The notes: generated by a model not told the origin, from the sequence alone. A stretch of 36,995 nt of DNA from an uncultured beta proteobacterium (GCA_903894475.1 CAITQH010000047.1:1-36995); one strand, 5' to 3'. Counted from the stretch's first letter, positions 24,405-32,899 are shown. Numbers and translations are program-made.

Positions 24405-25853
24405 CTACGGTGCAATCAACCCGGCGTAGTCGTACAGCGCACCGAGTAGCGCTTCGCCGTGTTCGTCGGCGTCTTCGGCCAATCGGTCCAACTCATCAAA
24501 CAGCGCCTGCAGGGTACGGGCGCCCGCTTCGCCCTGCAGCAAGCGCACGGCGCGGTGCTGCTGCCAGGCCTGCTGTTCCTGCTCTGACAAACTGTGCGGA
24601 AAATTGCGGGCCCGATACCGGAACAGCAACTCGCTCAGGCGCGGATCGTCAAACACCGGTCGCGACGCAGCCAGTTTTTCAGGCGGCAACTCCCGCAACT
24701 GGTTAAGTCGCCGCCGGTCCGTGTTGCCAACAAAGCCGCCGTAGAGATCCTCGTCGACATCGGGTAGCGCCTCTTTCGCTCGCTTGAATACTTCGGGCCA
24801 GATGCCACTCATGTCCGGCAAGTCGCGCGCCAACTCCGCATGCTTGAGCTGTGCCTCCAGATCCAGATCCCAACGCTGTGCCAATGGCAGCGTGAGAATT
24901 TTCCAATTGCCCATCACCATCGGCGACTTGTTCAGGTGCACACTCTTGATCGGCAAGCGCGTGATACCTTCGGGTAGCGCATCGCTCTTTGTGAACAGCC
25001 GCAGACGTATCTCGTCGACGTTGATCGAAGCCAGTTCGCGCGGATCCTGCTTCAGATCCCAAGCGATCAATTCGTTCTTGTTGGTCGGATGCATGGCCAG
25101 CGGCCACATCAGCGCCAGGCAACCGCGCGTGGCCGCAAACATGCCCGAGACATGCAGAAACGGCCTCGCCTCGCCTGGCGTTGTGGGCAAGCCGAGTTCG
25201 GCAGCGACCCGGTCCTTCCTGTGCAAACCGAAACAAAAGTCAAACAGGCGAGGCTGCGCGGTGCGGATCAAGCGCGCCAGCGCAATCGTCGCTCGCACAT
25301 CGCTCAGCGCGTCGTGCGCGGCCTCATGCGCCAGGCCATTGGCGCCAGTCAGATCCGTCAGCTTGAAGCTGGCGCTGCCGTCAGGCTTGGTCGGCCAGAC
25401 CACGCCGTCAGGCCGCAAGGCATAGGCGGTGCGCACCACGTCAAGCAGGTCCCAGCGGCCACAGTCGTTCTGCCACTCACGCCCGTACGGGTCGATCAGA
25501 TTTCGCCAGAACATGAAACGCGTGATCTCGTCGTCAAAGCGAATCGTGTTGTAACCCACGCCAATGGTTCCGGGGGCAGCCAGCAATTGCTCTATACGCG
25601 CCGCAAACTGGTATTCAGGCAAGCCCTTCTCCAGGCACAGCTGCGGCGTGATGCCGGTGATCAGGCAAGCCTGCGGATCGGGAAGAAAATCGTTTGCAGG
25701 TTGGCAGTACAACACGACCGGCTCACCGATCTCGTTGAGTTCGGCATCGGTCCGAATGCCAGCAAACTGGGCCGGTCGGTCGCGCCGCACCTGCGTGCCA
25801 AAGGTCTCGTAGTCATGCCAGAGAAAGGTGTGAGTGCGGAGTGGATGTGTCAT
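24405..25853 (-). CDS. sbcB: Exodeoxyribonuclease I
   Basis: The 482-residue protein has the DnaQ-like exonuclease motifs FLWHDYETFG (Exo I, Asp and Glu), GVGYNTIRFDDE (Exo II) and HDALSDVRATIALA (Exo III), followed by the ExoI SH3-like and C-terminal helical domains. It degrades single-stranded DNA 3' to 5' in recombination and mismatch repair. Length is near the 475 residues of E. coli ExoI. The vapBC-like pair lies 36 bases upstream on the same strand, so they may share transcripts. Downstream 24188-24404 holds no gene that I can support. Confidence 0.96.
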   Translation of the reverse strand: MTHPLRTHTFLWHDYETFGTQVRRDRPAQFAGIRTDAELNEIGEPVVLYCQPANDFLPDPQACLITGITPQLCLEKGLPEYQFAARIEQLLAAPGTIGVGYNTIRFDDEITRFMFWRNLIDPYGREWQNDCGRWDLLDVVRTAYALRPDGVVWPTKPDGSASFKLTDLTGANGLAHEAAHDALSDVRATIALARLIRTAQPRLFDFCFGLHRKDRVAAELGLPTTPGEARPFLHVSGMFAATRGCLALMWPLAMHPTNKNELIAWDLKQDPRELASINVDEIRLRLFTKSDALPEGITRLPIKSVHLNKSPMVMGNWKILTLPLAQRWDLDLEAQLKHAELARDLPDMSGIWPEVFKRAKEALPDVDEDLYGGFVGNTDRRRLNQLRELPPEKLAASRPVFDDPRLSELLFRYRARNFPHSLSEQEQQAWQQHRAVRLLQGEAGARTLQALFDELDRLAEDADEHGEALLGALYDYAGLIAP

Positions 25854-25889
25854 TTATTATCAGCGGCGCCTGTTGTCTACACGTGGCGC

Positions 25890-26324
25890 TCAATCAAGCA
25901 GCGGATTGGCCGTTTTGAGGGCTTTGAAGCGTCCAAAGTCGCGATCAGCGCTGTACAAGACAGACACGCCGTTTTCAATGCAAATAGCGGCAATGCGGGC
26001 ATCGTGAAACTGCCCGCCTTGTAGTTTTGCCTTTCGCGTCAAGTCTGACAAAATCCGCCAATGCTGGGCGTTACTGTGCAGGACGTGGGCCACAGGTGAG
26101 GCAAGCCAGGCATCCACCTGATCCAGCGCCTGCTCATAGCTGCTGGCCGGACGAAAAATTTTGGGGTGAGTGACGACCGACAGGAATTCGTGCAAACAGC
26201 TCACCGGCATTCCCCAGGGTCGGGTGCCTTCTGCCAGCCCTTTCACACATTCAAATGCGCGCGCGTGAAAAGCTGACTCTGCCCGGTGCGCGTAGACCAG
26301 GACATTGGTATCCACTGCGATCAT
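25890..26324 (-). CDS. vapC: PIN-domain toxin (VapC-like ribonuclease)
   Basis: The 144-residue product starts MIAVDTNVLVYAHRAES, with further conserved acidic residues in LHEFLSVV (about 47), GQFHDARIAA (about 108) and YSADRDFGRF (about 128), the four ligands of the PIN metal site. The HPKIFRPA segment is typical of a subgroup often labelled TA-system VapC. The ATG overlaps the antitoxin stop by four bases (ATGA). It is distinct in sequence from the PIN toxin at 523-945, so the window holds two unrelated pairs. Target RNA unknown. Confidence 0.9.
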   Translation of the reverse strand: MIAVDTNVLVYAHRAESAFHARAFECVKGLAEGTRPWGMPVSCLHEFLSVVTHPKIFRPASSYEQALDQVDAWLASPVAHVLHSNAQHWRILSDLTRKAKLQGGQFHDARIAAICIENGVSVLYSADRDFGRFKALKTANPLLD

Positions 26325-26581
26325 GGCGCGCCTTGGCCGACACGCTCAGACAAGTGATCAACTTCGAGTTGTTGCCAGTCGCGTGGATCGGACATCAATA
26401 TCTCCTGACCATGAACACGCGCATCCTTGAGCTTGAAGGCCGGCTGGGTGTTTGTTTGGGCATCCCTCAGGACGCGACGCAAGCCCTCCTCAATCAGAGC
26501 GCGCAAAGTGGTTTGCTGCTGCTGCGCAAGCGTCTTAGACGACGCAAAAAGCGCATCAGAGATGTCGATCGTGGTTTTCAT
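26321..26581 (-). CDS. vapB: Ribbon-helix-helix antitoxin of the VapBC-type pair
   Basis: The 86-residue protein starts MKTTIDISDALFASSK, the beta-strand and helix start of an Arc/RHH-type antitoxin, followed by TLRALIEEGLRRVL and a C-terminal toxin-binding segment with SDPRDWQQLE. It would repress its own promoter as a dimer. ATG at 26581 is chosen; ATG at 26593 (MGTH) is possible. No good Shine-Dalgarno sequence is seen. A 14-bp palindrome covers the region between the two candidate starts. Confidence 0.85.
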   Translation of the reverse strand: MKTTIDISDALFASSKTLAQQQQTTLRALIEEGLRRVLRDAQTNTQPAFKLKDARVHGQEILMSDPRDWQQLEVDHLSERVGQGAP

Positions 26582-26594
26582 ATGGGTACCCATA
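26581..26594. promoter_or_regulatory. 14-bp perfect palindrome at the vapB start, candidate operator
   Basis: TATGGGTACCCATA is a perfect palindrome directly at the start of the antitoxin gene, between the two candidate ATG codons. RHH antitoxins bind short palindromes near their own start, so this is a reasonable operator candidate. It could also be chance, and no clear -10/-35 pair was identified around it. Confidence 0.4.
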
Positions 26595-26634
26595 CGTTTT
26601 GATGTGGGCGTATTGTTACACAAAACCTGGTTTG

Positions 26635-27300
26635 CTACCCATTGCCGAGCCAAGCCTGTGGCTCCTGCAGCGCCGCCTCAAATCCCTCGACAAAGCGGCC
26701 GACGTGCAGACCGTCCATCATCGCGTGGTGCACTTCCACCGACAAGGGCATCCACAGATGCTCGCCGTCAGCATCAATGCGACCAAAGGCGATCTTGGGC
26801 ACGGAGTCGTGTACACCCCAGCGACGCGCGTTGGAGTAGCTGCTGAAGTGCAGCCATGGCAAGGTCGTCATGTGGACGGTGGCCGTTTCATCCTTGTTCG
26901 GCTCGAAGGGCGTTCCGCACTGGCGCGCGCTTGCAATGGCTTTAGCGCCCTGCTGCGAGAACGTCGCAAAGTCACGCTGATGCTGCAGTGTGGCAAAACC
27001 AAAGGACTCGTCATCGCGCAGGACCGTCGTGCTGCCGTCCACCTGCTCGTGCACACGCACCTGCTCGCCCTCGAGCCGGTAGCGAAACGGCGCAATCTCA
27101 TTGGCCAGCCGGATCGCAATGAAATGGTAGGCCAGCGACATGCTGCCGACACCGACCTCCTTTACCGCGCGGCGCAGTCGGCTGACATCAAGGCGGGTAC
27201 AGATGTTGAAGCATGGAATGTCAAAGCTCCGGTAAAAATCAAAGGCCGAGCGCCGTGGCCATTGATCCAGATCGAGAAAGGTGGCTGTTGGCAAAGTCAC
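26635..27300 (-). CDS. Chloramphenicol acetyltransferase-like protein (CAT family)
   Basis: The 221-residue protein has the size and order of type-A CAT: DFYRSFDIPCFNICTRLDVS near the N-terminus (Phe and Cys at the usual places), LPWLHFSSYSNAR in the middle and VEVHHAMMDGLHVGRFVEGFE at the end, where HHxxxDG holds the catalytic His (about residue 195) and Asp. True CATs acetylate chloramphenicol with acetyl-CoA in the cytoplasm. Chromosomal CAT-like proteins of environmental bacteria often act on other or unknown substrates, so resistance is not proven. Start GTG at 27300 is 22 bases after the relA stop; a longer frame exists but would overlap relA. Confidence 0.82.
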   Translation of the reverse strand: MTLPTATFLDLDQWPRRSAFDFYRSFDIPCFNICTRLDVSRLRRAVKEVGVGSMSLAYHFIAIRLANEIAPFRYRLEGEQVRVHEQVDGSTTVLRDDESFGFATLQHQRDFATFSQQGAKAIASARQCGTPFEPNKDETATVHMTTLPWLHFSSYSNARRWGVHDSVPKIAFGRIDADGEHLWMPLSVEVHHAMMDGLHVGRFVEGFEAALQEPQAWLGNG

Positions 27301-27322
27301 ACTGATTCCCCGGTGTGCCGCC

Positions 27323-29542
27323 CTAACGCCGCCGCGCCGACCGCACGCCCTTGAGTTCGGCGACAACAGCGAGCACTTTGTGCAGGCGTCCCGAATCCGA
27401 CACCTCGATCGTGAAAGTCATCCAGGCGGTGCCCTTGATCGACTGCGTCTGAACACCGATCACATTCATCCTTTCCTTGGTAAAAACCTCCGAAATGTCG
27501 CGCAGCAAACCCTGCCGGTCTGCCGCCTCGATTGCCACGTCCACGGGGTACACGGCAGCTTCCCTGGCCGGCACCTGGCCCCATTGCACCTCGATCACGC
27601 GCTCGCCATTCTTGCTCACCATCTCGCGCAGATTGGAGCAATCGCTGCGGTGCACACTGACGCCTTTGCCGCGCGTGACAAAGCCGCAAATCGCATCCGG
27701 TGGCGCCGGCTTGCAACATTTGGCCAACTGCGTCATGAGTGAATCCACACCCACCACCAACAAGCCGCTCTTGCCACCTCCGGGGGCGCTCCGCGGCTTT
27801 TTCAGCAACATCTGGTCGTCTTCGTCGGGCGCTGGATCGGGCGGGCGCAAGACGGTCTCGATGTTGCGCAAGGAGAACTCGTCCTTGCCGACCACCTCGA
27901 ACAGGTCGTCAGCCGATTTGAAACCCAGTTGCTCCGCCAGGTCGTCGAGTTTCACGGCCGTCTTGCCCAGGCGCTGCAACAGCCGCTCTACCGCCTCGCG
28001 CCCTTTGGCCACGGTTTCATTGAGCGCCAGCGCGTTGAACCAGGCACGCACCTTGGCCTTGGCACGGTGACTCGCCAGGTAAGCCAGTTCAGGGTTCAGC
28101 CAGTCGCGTGACGGGCCCCCCTCCTTCGCCACCGTGACCTCCACCGTCTGCCCGTTCTTCAAGGGCGTATTCAGGGGCATCATGACGCCATCGAGTCGCG
28201 CGCCGCGACAGCGGTGTCCCAGATTCGTGTGCACGCTGTAGGCAAAATCAAGCGCAGTGGCACCTTGCGGCAGTTCAACGATGGCGGCGTCCGGTGTCAG
28301 CACATAGATCCGGTCGTCAAGAAAGCCCTGGCCGGGCAGACTGGAGAGATCGCGCTCCCAGGCCAGCAGTTGGCGCAGTACCGCAATCTTGGCCTCGTAA
28401 ACACCGCTGGCCGATACCCCGCCGTAGCCCTTGACGCCGGCTTCCTTGTAGGCCCAGTGCGCCGCGACACCCATTTCGGCATGGTCATGCATGGCTTGCG
28501 TGCGGATCTGTATCTCGATCGGCCTGCCGGCCAGATCGCGCACGATGGTGTGCAGGGACTGGTAGCCATTGGCCTTGGGCCGGGCGATGTAGTCATCAAA
28601 CTCCTGCGTCACCGGAGCAAACTGGCTGTGCACCCAGCTCAGGGCCGCGTAACAATCCGGGATAGCGCTCACAACAATGCGCAACGCCCGGATGTCATAC
28701 ACCTGATCAAAGCCCAGGGACTTGCCGCGCATCTTCTTCACGATGCTGTAAATGTGTTTGGGCCGACCCTGCAGCGTCGCAGCGATGCCTTGCGCCCTCA
28801 GTTCATTCTCCAGACGTGAGCGCAGAAGCTCTACATGGGCTTCACGCTCAGAGCGCTTTTCGTCCAGCAACAGGGCCACCTGACGGTAGGTGTCGGGCTC
28901 CAGAAAGCGAAACGACAGGTCTTCCATCTCCCACTTGATGTCGCGTATGCCCAGCCGGTTTGCCAGTGGCGCAAAAACCTGCAACGCTTCCTGTGCCATG
29001 CCCGTTGGTACTGGCAGCTTGGTAGCGGCAAAGTAGCGCAAGGTTTGCAGGCGCGAGGCCAGGCGCAGCATCACAACCCGCAGGTCGCGCGAAAACGCCA
29101 GCAGCATCTTGCGCACATTCTCGGTCTGCGCCGCGGCCGTTTGGGCCATCGGTATCGGCGTTGCCGATCGCTCTGAGGCAAGTTGGCTCAGGCGCGCCTG
29201 ACGTTGCACCCGCACCAGTTGCGTGGTCTCCATCGCCAGCGCAGCGAAATTTTCACCAAAGGCTTTGGCGATGACTTCCTGCGGCTTGTTCAGATGGTCA
29301 CAGGTGTAAACCAGGTAACTGGCGGTCTGCATCGCCTCCGAGCCGCCAATGCCTTTCAAAATCGCGGCCACGGCATCCGCGTGCGCAAGAATGTTCTCAC
29401 CCGTATCCAGTGTTTCGCCGGCCAGCAGCGGCTCGGCAAAAGCGCGTGCGCGCGCCAGTGCCTGATCCTGCCCGTCCGGGCTCTGCGCTGTCGCTGCGAG
29501 CACGGGGGCCGCAGCCGCGCTGTCGGCTGTGAATCTTTTCAT
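27323..29542 (-). CDS. relA: (p)ppGpp synthetase I RelA (hydrolase domain degenerate)
   Basis: The 739-residue protein has a degenerate HD domain (about residues 45-150), where the HDxxED of active hydrolases is replaced by YTCDHLN. The synthetase domain follows (YSIVKKMRGK, VYDIRALRIV, and EFDDYIARPKANGYQSLHT), with the EFDD signature of RelA-type enzymes rather than the RFKD of SpoT. It then has a TGS domain (LPQGATALDFAYSVHTNLG), a Cys-containing zinc-finger segment (KCCKPAPPDAICG with RSDC) and a C-terminal ACT domain. It makes pppGpp on stalled ribosomes. A separate SpoT is expected elsewhere. The hydrolase gene lies 3 bases upstream. Confidence 0.95.
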   Translation of the reverse strand: MKRFTADSAAAAPVLAATAQSPDGQDQALARARAFAEPLLAGETLDTGENILAHADAVAAILKGIGGSEAMQTASYLVYTCDHLNKPQEVIAKAFGENFAALAMETTQLVRVQRQARLSQLASERSATPIPMAQTAAAQTENVRKMLLAFSRDLRVVMLRLASRLQTLRYFAATKLPVPTGMAQEALQVFAPLANRLGIRDIKWEMEDLSFRFLEPDTYRQVALLLDEKRSEREAHVELLRSRLENELRAQGIAATLQGRPKHIYSIVKKMRGKSLGFDQVYDIRALRIVVSAIPDCYAALSWVHSQFAPVTQEFDDYIARPKANGYQSLHTIVRDLAGRPIEIQIRTQAMHDHAEMGVAAHWAYKEAGVKGYGGVSASGVYEAKIAVLRQLLAWERDLSSLPGQGFLDDRIYVLTPDAAIVELPQGATALDFAYSVHTNLGHRCRGARLDGVMMPLNTPLKNGQTVEVTVAKEGGPSRDWLNPELAYLASHRAKAKVRAWFNALALNETVAKGREAVERLLQRLGKTAVKLDDLAEQLGFKSADDLFEVVGKDEFSLRNIETVLRPPDPAPDEDDQMLLKKPRSAPGGGKSGLLVVGVDSLMTQLAKCCKPAPPDAICGFVTRGKGVSVHRSDCSNLREMVSKNGERVIEVQWGQVPAREAAVYPVDVAIEAADRQGLLRDISEVFTKERMNVIGVQTQSIKGTAWMTFTIEVSDSGRLHKVLAVVAELKGVRSARRR

Positions 29543-29545
29543 CCG

Positions 29546-30457
29546 CTATACACCCCGCGCCTGGTCAAGCAGAAATGAGGTCACGGCCTGCACCTGATCG
29601 TCGGCCACAAAGGTCGGCGCGTGACCCACGCCTTCAAACTGCAGCAGTCGCGCCATCGGACCGCGCTGCGTCATTGTCTGCGCCGTCTCCAGCGTCAGAA
29701 GGTCCGACTGCGCGCCCCTGACCAACAAGGTCGCCGCCCTGATGTTGTCATACAACTGCCACAGCATCGCCTCGCCCTGCGCCACCGACTCCGGCGTCAC
29801 GCTGCCAAACGGCAGCGCGATGGCAGGGTCGTAACGCAGCGTCAGGTAACCCGGGCACTGCGGCATGGGTTTGACCATCGGCGCCGAAAGCGCCAGCCAC
29901 TGGGCCGGCGTGTGCGGACCAAAACTGCTGGATGTCGCCCATAGCGCGTCCGCAGCCTCCTGCAGCGAGGAAAACTTGCCGGTCTGCCCCAGATATTCAC
30001 CAATGCGCTGCAGCGCCTGCCACTGCATCACCGGCCCTACATCGTTGAGCACCAGGCGGCGAATCGGCACCGGTAGTGGCAAGTCTGGCTGACCGCACAA
30101 AATCATGCCAATGACGCCACCCATGCTGGTACCAACCCAGTCCAGCGTGGCCGGACGCAGATGCGCCAGCAGCGCCAGCATGTCGGCCGCATAGGCCGGA
30201 ATCTGGTAAAGCGCCGGGTCTTTCAGCCAGTCGCTCTGGCCGCGACCGGCCACGTCCGGGCAGATCACACGAATCGGAACTGGGGTCTGGCGGCACAAAG
30301 CCTGCGCAAGCGTGTCAAAGTCGCGGCCCTGGCGCGTCAGGCCGTGCACACACACGACGACATGCGCACTCTGCTCGTCACCCCACTGCCAGTAGGCCAT
30401 GCGGTGTCCACCCGTGGCATCCGGACACATTAGGTAATTCAGCGTAGCTTCAGGCAT
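29546..30457 (-). CDS. Alpha/beta-fold hydrolase
   Basis: The 303-residue product has VVVCVHGLTRQGRDFD (oxyanion hole HG), ICPDVAGRGQSDW, the nucleophile elbow GTSMGG (about residue 110), an Asp in RGAQSDLL and a terminal His in FEGVGHAPTF. This is a complete Ser-Asp-His triad. No signal peptide is seen, so it is cytoplasmic. Substrate unknown; haloalkane dehalogenase-like or ester hydrolase functions are both possible, the nucleophile being Ser. The ATG at 30457 is chosen; the longer frame is the antisense of bdhA. Only 3 bases separate it from relA, so it is the likely first gene of a relA-CAT unit. Confidence 0.87.
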   Translation of the reverse strand: MPEATLNYLMCPDATGGHRMAYWQWGDEQSAHVVVCVHGLTRQGRDFDTLAQALCRQTPVPIRVICPDVAGRGQSDWLKDPALYQIPAYAADMLALLAHLRPATLDWVGTSMGGVIGMILCGQPDLPLPVPIRRLVLNDVGPVMQWQALQRIGEYLGQTGKFSSLQEAADALWATSSSFGPHTPAQWLALSAPMVKPMPQCPGYLTLRYDPAIALPFGSVTPESVAQGEAMLWQLYDNIRAATLLVRGAQSDLLTLETAQTMTQRGPMARLLQFEGVGHAPTFVADDQVQAVTSFLLDQARGV

Positions 30458-30511
30458 GGTGAAATCACTGGTCTCATAATCCCTGCATCGTAATTCAATC
30501 GGAGTATCAAC

Positions 30512-31282
30512 ATGCTGAAAGGCAAAACCGCACTTGTCACGGGATCCACCAGCGGCATTGGCCTGGGCATCGCAAAGGCGCTGGCCGGGCGAGGGGCCAA
30601 CATCATCCTGAACGGCTTTGGTGACGTGCAGGGCCCGACAGCCGAAGTGGCCGCGCTGGGCGTCCAGGTCGATTACCACGGCGCGGACATGAGCAAGCCG
30701 GCGGAAATTGAGGCCATGATGAAGTTCGCTGCCGAGCGTTTTGGCCGTGTCGACATCCTCGTCAACAATGCCGGCATTCAGCACGTGGCTCGCATCGAGA
30801 ATTTCCCGGTCGAGCGCTGGGACGCCATCATCGCCATCAACCTGAGCAGCGCCTTTCACGCCACGCGATTGGCGCTGCCCGCGATGAAGGCTGCCAATTG
30901 GGGGCGCATCATCAACGTTGCCTCGGTGCACGGTCTGGTCGCATCCGCCGAAAAGTCTGCCTACGTCACGGCCAAGCACGGTGTGGTCGGACTGACCAAG
31001 GTCACGGCGCTGGAAAACGCCACCACCGGCGTCACCTGCAACGCGATCTGCCCGGGCTGGGTGCTGACGCCACTGGTGCAAAAGCAGGTGGACGCCAAGG
31101 CCGCGGCGCTGGGCTTGTCGGATGCCGATGCAACCAAACTGCTGCTTGGCGAAAAAGAGCCATCGCAGCAATTCACCACGCCGGAAGAACTGGGCGAATT
31201 GGCCGTCTTTTTCTGCTCTGCCGCGGCCAACAATGTACGCGGTGTCGCCTGGAACATGGATGGCGGCTGGACCGCACAATAG
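30512..31282 (+). CDS. bdhA: D-3-hydroxybutyrate dehydrogenase
   Basis: The 256-residue SDR has TGSTSGIGLGIA, the diagnostic AxxGANIILNGFGD stretch, NNAGIQHVA, catalytic Ser in NVASVHGL and Tyr-x3-Lys in AYVTAKHG, ending CPGWVLTPLVQKQ and NMDGGWTAQ. These fit bacterial BDH, which interconverts D-3-hydroxybutyrate and acetoacetate with NAD, linking to polyhydroxybutyrate turnover common in Burkholderiales. A GGAG-type ribosome-binding site precedes the ATG. Divergent from the hydrolase by 54 bases; the alcohol dehydrogenase follows by 18 bases. Confidence 0.93.
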   Translation: MLKGKTALVTGSTSGIGLGIAKALAGRGANIILNGFGDVQGPTAEVAALGVQVDYHGADMSKPAEIEAMMKFAAERFGRVDILVNNAGIQHVARIENFPVERWDAIIAINLSSAFHATRLALPAMKAANWGRIINVASVHGLVASAEKSAYVTAKHGVVGLTKVTALENATTGVTCNAICPGWVLTPLVQKQVDAKAAALGLSDADATKLLLGEKEPSQQFTTPEELGELAVFFCSAAANNVRGVAWNMDGGWTAQ

Positions 31283-31300
31283 CACTTGGGGAGACTCGGC

Positions 31301-32455
31301 ATGTCACAGTTTTCTTTTGAAACCACACCCAGAATCCTGTGTGAGCAGGGTGGCGCCCATCGGCTCGGCGAGCTGGCACGCGGGCTGGGTATTTCGCACG
31401 CCTTTGTGGTGACTGACGCAGGCTTGATCAAGGCCGGCATGATGGAAGGTGCCCTGACCTCACTGGCCGAGGTCAAAATTCGGGTGACGGTATTTTCCGA
31501 GGTCCAAGCCGACCCCCCGGAACACGTGGTGGAAGCGGCGGTCAGGGCCGCACGCGATGCCGGCGTGGATGGCGTGGTCGGTTTCGGTGGCGGCAGTTCG
31601 CTGGACAGCGCCAAGCTGGTGGCGCTGCTGGTGCGCACGCCACAGGCGCTGCCCGCTATTTACGGAATCGGTCTGGCGCGCGGTCCGCGCCTGCCGCTGA
31701 TCCAGATACCAACCACTGCCGGCACCGGGTCCGAGGTGACGCCGATTTCGATCCTGACCACGCCGAGTCACGAAAAGAAGGGCGTGGTCTCACCCCTGCT
31801 CTACCCGGATCTGGCACTGCTCGATAGTCGCCTGACACTCGGGTTGCCGCCTGCGATGACCGCTATGACCGGCGTTGACGCCATGGTGCATGCGGTAGAA
31901 GCCTTCAGTAGCCGCCTGAAGAAAAATCCGCTATCGGATGCACTGGCCCTGAAGGCGCTGCAGTTGCTCTACGCCAATCTGCCGGCGGCGGTCGGTGACG
32001 GCAAAGACCCGGTAGTGCGCGAAAACATGCTGCTCGGCTCCCTGTTTGCCGGCATGGCCTTCGCCAATGCACCGGTCGCTGCCGTGCACGCGCTGGCCTA
32101 CCCGCTGGGCGGCCATTACGGTCTGCCGCACGGACTGTCCAATTCGCTGGTCTTTGTGGCGGTGCTGAAGTTCAATCTGCCGGTGGCCCAGGCGCTGTAC
32201 GCCCAGCTAGGTCGGGCCATCCTGCCACAACTGGCGGCGGTCAGCGACAGCGAGGCCGCAAGCGGCTTTGTTGCGGCCATGAGCGATTGTGTTGCTGCCA
32301 TGCCGTATGCCCAGTGCCTGCGAGCTGCCGGCGTCAAGCAGGACGACCTTCCCATGCTGGCTCAAGACGCCATGAAGATCGGACGTCTGCTGGTCAACAA
32401 TCCGCGTGATGTCACGCTGGAGGATGCGCTGGCCCTTTACCAGACCGCCTTTTAG
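31301..32455 (+). CDS. Iron-containing (group III) alcohol dehydrogenase
   Basis: The 384-residue protein has the NAD(P)-binding GFGGGSSLDSAKL (about residues 91-103), QIPTTAGTGSEVTP, and the metal-binding set TGVDAMVHAVEAF (Asp and His) with HALAYPLGGHYGLPHGLSN (two His). Family members oxidise or reduce short alcohols, 4-hydroxybutyrate or lactaldehyde. The ATG at 31301 has GGGGAGA upstream and is preferred to a TTG at 31286. It lies 18 bases behind bdhA, so both may serve hydroxy-acid metabolism, an inference. Its stop overlaps the stop of the small convergent gene by three bases. Confidence 0.9.
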   Translation: MSQFSFETTPRILCEQGGAHRLGELARGLGISHAFVVTDAGLIKAGMMEGALTSLAEVKIRVTVFSEVQADPPEHVVEAAVRAARDAGVDGVVGFGGGSSLDSAKLVALLVRTPQALPAIYGIGLARGPRLPLIQIPTTAGTGSEVTPISILTTPSHEKKGVVSPLLYPDLALLDSRLTLGLPPAMTAMTGVDAMVHAVEAFSSRLKKNPLSDALALKALQLLYANLPAAVGDGKDPVVRENMLLGSLFAGMAFANAPVAAVHALAYPLGGHYGLPHGLSNSLVFVAVLKFNLPVAQALYAQLGRAILPQLAAVSDSEAASGFVAAMSDCVAAMPYAQCLRAAGVKQDDLPMLAQDAMKIGRLLVNNPRDVTLEDALALYQTAF

Positions 32456-32733
32456 GGACGCACCGGCTGGGCCGGGGGATGCTGCGCTCGCAGTTGTTGC
32501 CGCAAGTCCGCGAGTTCCAGCGCCGATAAATGCCGATGAGGCGATGCTGCGCTTGTGATCTGGGGTCTGCTCGCCAATTCCTGTGCACTCTGAGCCTTCA
32601 AAGTCTGGCGCAATTCGACACGACGTTGCTCGGCCAGCGCCTGCGAGGCAGGTGCCTGTGGGCGCACTGCCGGTTGCGCCCAGGCGCTGCTCCAGATGAG
32701 CAGGAACAACAATGCAAATTGAACGAACTTCAT
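32452..32733 (-). CDS. Small exported protein, 93 aa
   Basis: MKFVQFALLFLLIWSSAWA is a signal peptide with likely cleavage after AWA. The mature 74 residues are rich in Gln, Ala, Arg and Leu with Pro ends and include two similar segments (ALAEQRRVELRQTLKAQ and LSALELADLRQQLRAQ), i.e. a repeated helical LRQxLxAQ unit. No known domain is recognised. It is divergent from ompR across 166 bases and convergent with the alcohol dehydrogenase. An upstream ATG adding 21 residues would break the signal peptide, so this start is chosen. Confidence 0.68.
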   Translation of the reverse strand: MKFVQFALLFLLIWSSAWAQPAVRPQAPASQALAEQRRVELRQTLKAQSAQELASRPQITSAASPHRHLSALELADLRQQLRAQHPPAQPVRP

Positions 32734-32806
32734 GGATTCATGAGTGACGCCGAATGGGCAACACCGGCCATATTGTTCATCCGCTCTTTTGTGCACAGCG
32801 GCAAGA

Positions 32807-32884
32807 TTTGTAACAGGTTGTCAATGTCAGCCGAAATTTATACCTTTCGCAATGGGGAAACTGCAAAATCGGTTTTGTTACAAA
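32807..32884. promoter_or_regulatory. Inverted TTTGTAACA / TGTTACAAA pair upstream of ompR
   Basis: Perfect 9-base inverted copies at 32807-32815 and 32876-32884 lie in the 166-base region between the small exported gene and ompR. OmpR sites contain GTAACA/GAAACA half-boxes, so autoregulation of the two-component operon is a plausible reading. A TTGTCA (32818-32823) with an AT-rich TATACC region at about 32839-32844 could be a promoter, but spacing is short. Evidence is by resemblance only. Confidence 0.35.
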
Positions 32885-32899
32885 TTCAATGGTGTACTC

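Noticed and set aside
23543..24415. Minus-strand frame antisense to the metallo-hydrolase gene
   Set aside because: Its composition follows the codon pattern of the opposite strand and only its end in 24188-24404 is outside a gene; no domain is seen.
30458..31285. Extension of the alpha/beta hydrolase upstream to 31285
   Set aside because: This part is the antisense frame of bdhA, has no family resemblance, and a proper ATG exists at 30457.
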